Source: an uncultured Clostridia bacterium (GTDB lineage: Bacteria; Bacillota; Clostridia; Christensenellales; UBA1242). Taken from it: 5,837 nt of DNA. The stretch covers positions 1 to 5,837 of the forward strand of contig CAKVNA010000057.1 in NCBI GenBank assembly GCA_934776915.1, in the 5' to 3' direction. The notes under the pieces were generated by a model that did not search any database, was not told the DNA's origin, and saw only the letters and a list, made by a program, of their open reading frames with translations. Every line of letters starts with the position of its first letter. Position 1 is the first letter of the stretch. Of this stretch, positions 5,458 to 5,837 are shown piece by piece. Made by a program: the position numbers and the translations under genes.

Positions 5458-5837
5458 TGTCACCTTCATTTGTTTTCTCTGGTTGCTTTGCTTCTTTTTT
5501 CTCATAATCGCAAGACTTGTTTGAACACTTATAATAGTTCATAGTTTTGCTTTCTTTCACAGTCAAGAAACTCTTGCACTTTGGACAAGCAATGTCTGTT
5601 GGTTTGTCCCAACTTGCAAATTTGCACTCTGGATAACCCACACAGCCATAGAAAATCTTTCCGCCATGAGTTCTTCGTTCCACAACATCTTTGCCACATT
5701 GTGGACACTTGCAAACTGGTGGTTTTGGTTGATTTAGGCTGACAATATTTTTGCATTTTGGATAATTTGGGCAAGCAAGAAATTTTGCATATTTCCCTTC
5801 TCTCACCACCATTTTTGCCACAAACTTGCTACAAACA
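5450..5837 (-). CDS. topA: DNA topoisomerase I, C-terminal zinc-ribbon fragment (cut by window edge)
   Basis: The last 128 full codons are visible and the frame stays open to the window edge. The GTG at 5821 and the ATG at 5812 are internal codons, not starts. TopA relaxes negative supercoils by cutting one DNA strand. The catalytic part lies outside the window. What is seen is the C-terminal DNA-binding tail of four-cysteine zinc ribbons. The end of one (VCSKF then FLACPNYPKC) is followed by a second (CPQCGKDVV then GCVGYPEC) and a third (CPKCKSFLT then KCSNKSC). The ...F-x-x-C-x-x-Y-P-x-C pattern is characteristic of bacterial TopA. A charged tail rich in Lys and Glu follows the last ribbon. 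The stop at 5450 lies inside the trmFO start, giving an ATGAATAA overlap, which is the usual Firmicutes gene order. Confidence 0.93.
   Translation of the reverse strand, partial: VCSKFVAKMVVREGKYAKFLACPNYPKCKNIVSLNQPKPPVCKCPQCGKDVVERRTHGGKIFYGCVGYPECKFASWDKPTDIACPKCKSFLTVKESKTMNYYKCSNKSCDYEKKEAKQPEKTNEGDNE
5463..5467 (-). promoter_or_regulatory. Ribosome binding site of trmFO inside topA
   Basis: GAAGG on the minus strand lies 5 bases before the ATG at 5457. The upstream in-frame ATGs at 5469 and 5505 have no convincing Shine-Dalgarno and would add a lysine-rich leader that the family lacks. Confidence 0.6.

Noticed and set aside
5458..5505. A longer TrmFO starting MRKKKQSNQRK
   Set aside because: This stretch is topA coding sequence. 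It lacks a ribosome binding site and has no counterpart in TrmFO proteins.
2169..5544. Numerous plus-strand open frames opposite trxA, hslU, hslV and trmFO, up to 155 codons long
   Set aside because: They lie antisense to clearly conserved genes, lack convincing ribosome binding sites and recognisable motifs, and have the biased composition expected of shadow frames.

Overview
The window reads as a compact block of housekeeping genes from a low-GC, Gram-positive-type bacterium (Firmicutes/Bacillota). All supported genes lie on the minus strand, so transcription runs from high to low coordinates. The affiliation rests on the order topA-trmFO-hslV-hslU, on a ylxM-ffh pair, on AGGAG-type ribosome binding sites and on consensus TTGACA/TATAAT promoters. 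The species cannot be named. An uncultured Clostridia-like lineage is plausible but is only inference.

Layout in transcription order. (1) 5837-5450 is the C-terminal zinc-ribbon tail of DNA topoisomerase I (topA), cut by the window edge. (2) 5457-4144 is trmFO, the folate/FAD-dependent tRNA m5U54 methyltransferase, overlapping the topA stop by 8 bases. (3) 4140-3604 is hslV and (4) 3603-2293 is hslU, the protease and unfoldase of the HslVU machine. These genes touch or overlap, so they are read as one operon. (5) 2292-2198 holds a good extended -10 promoter for (6) trxA, 2197-1871, a thioredoxin with a WCGPC active site. (7) 1828-587 encodes a 413-residue Ser/Thr/Asn-rich exported or membrane-anchored protein of unknown function. 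It has no clear promoter of its own and ends in a strong intrinsic terminator at 569-540. (8) 467-406 holds a consensus promoter and a leader hairpin that begin a new unit: (9) ylxM, 405-73, and (10) the first 23 codons of ffh (SRP GTPase), 71-1.

The genes serve DNA topology, tRNA modification, protein quality control, redox balance and protein targeting. Compared with the Bacillus/Staphylococcus order topA-trmFO-xerC-hslV-hslU-codY, both xerC and codY are missing here and trxA follows hslU. The least explained item is the exported protein. Also worth a second look are the HslV N-terminus, which cannot become catalytic by simple methionine removal, and the hairpin touching the ylxM ribosome binding site. 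I saw no CRISPR array, tRNA, rRNA, insertion sequence or clear defence or novel multigene system. No gene-free stretch exceeds 300 bases.
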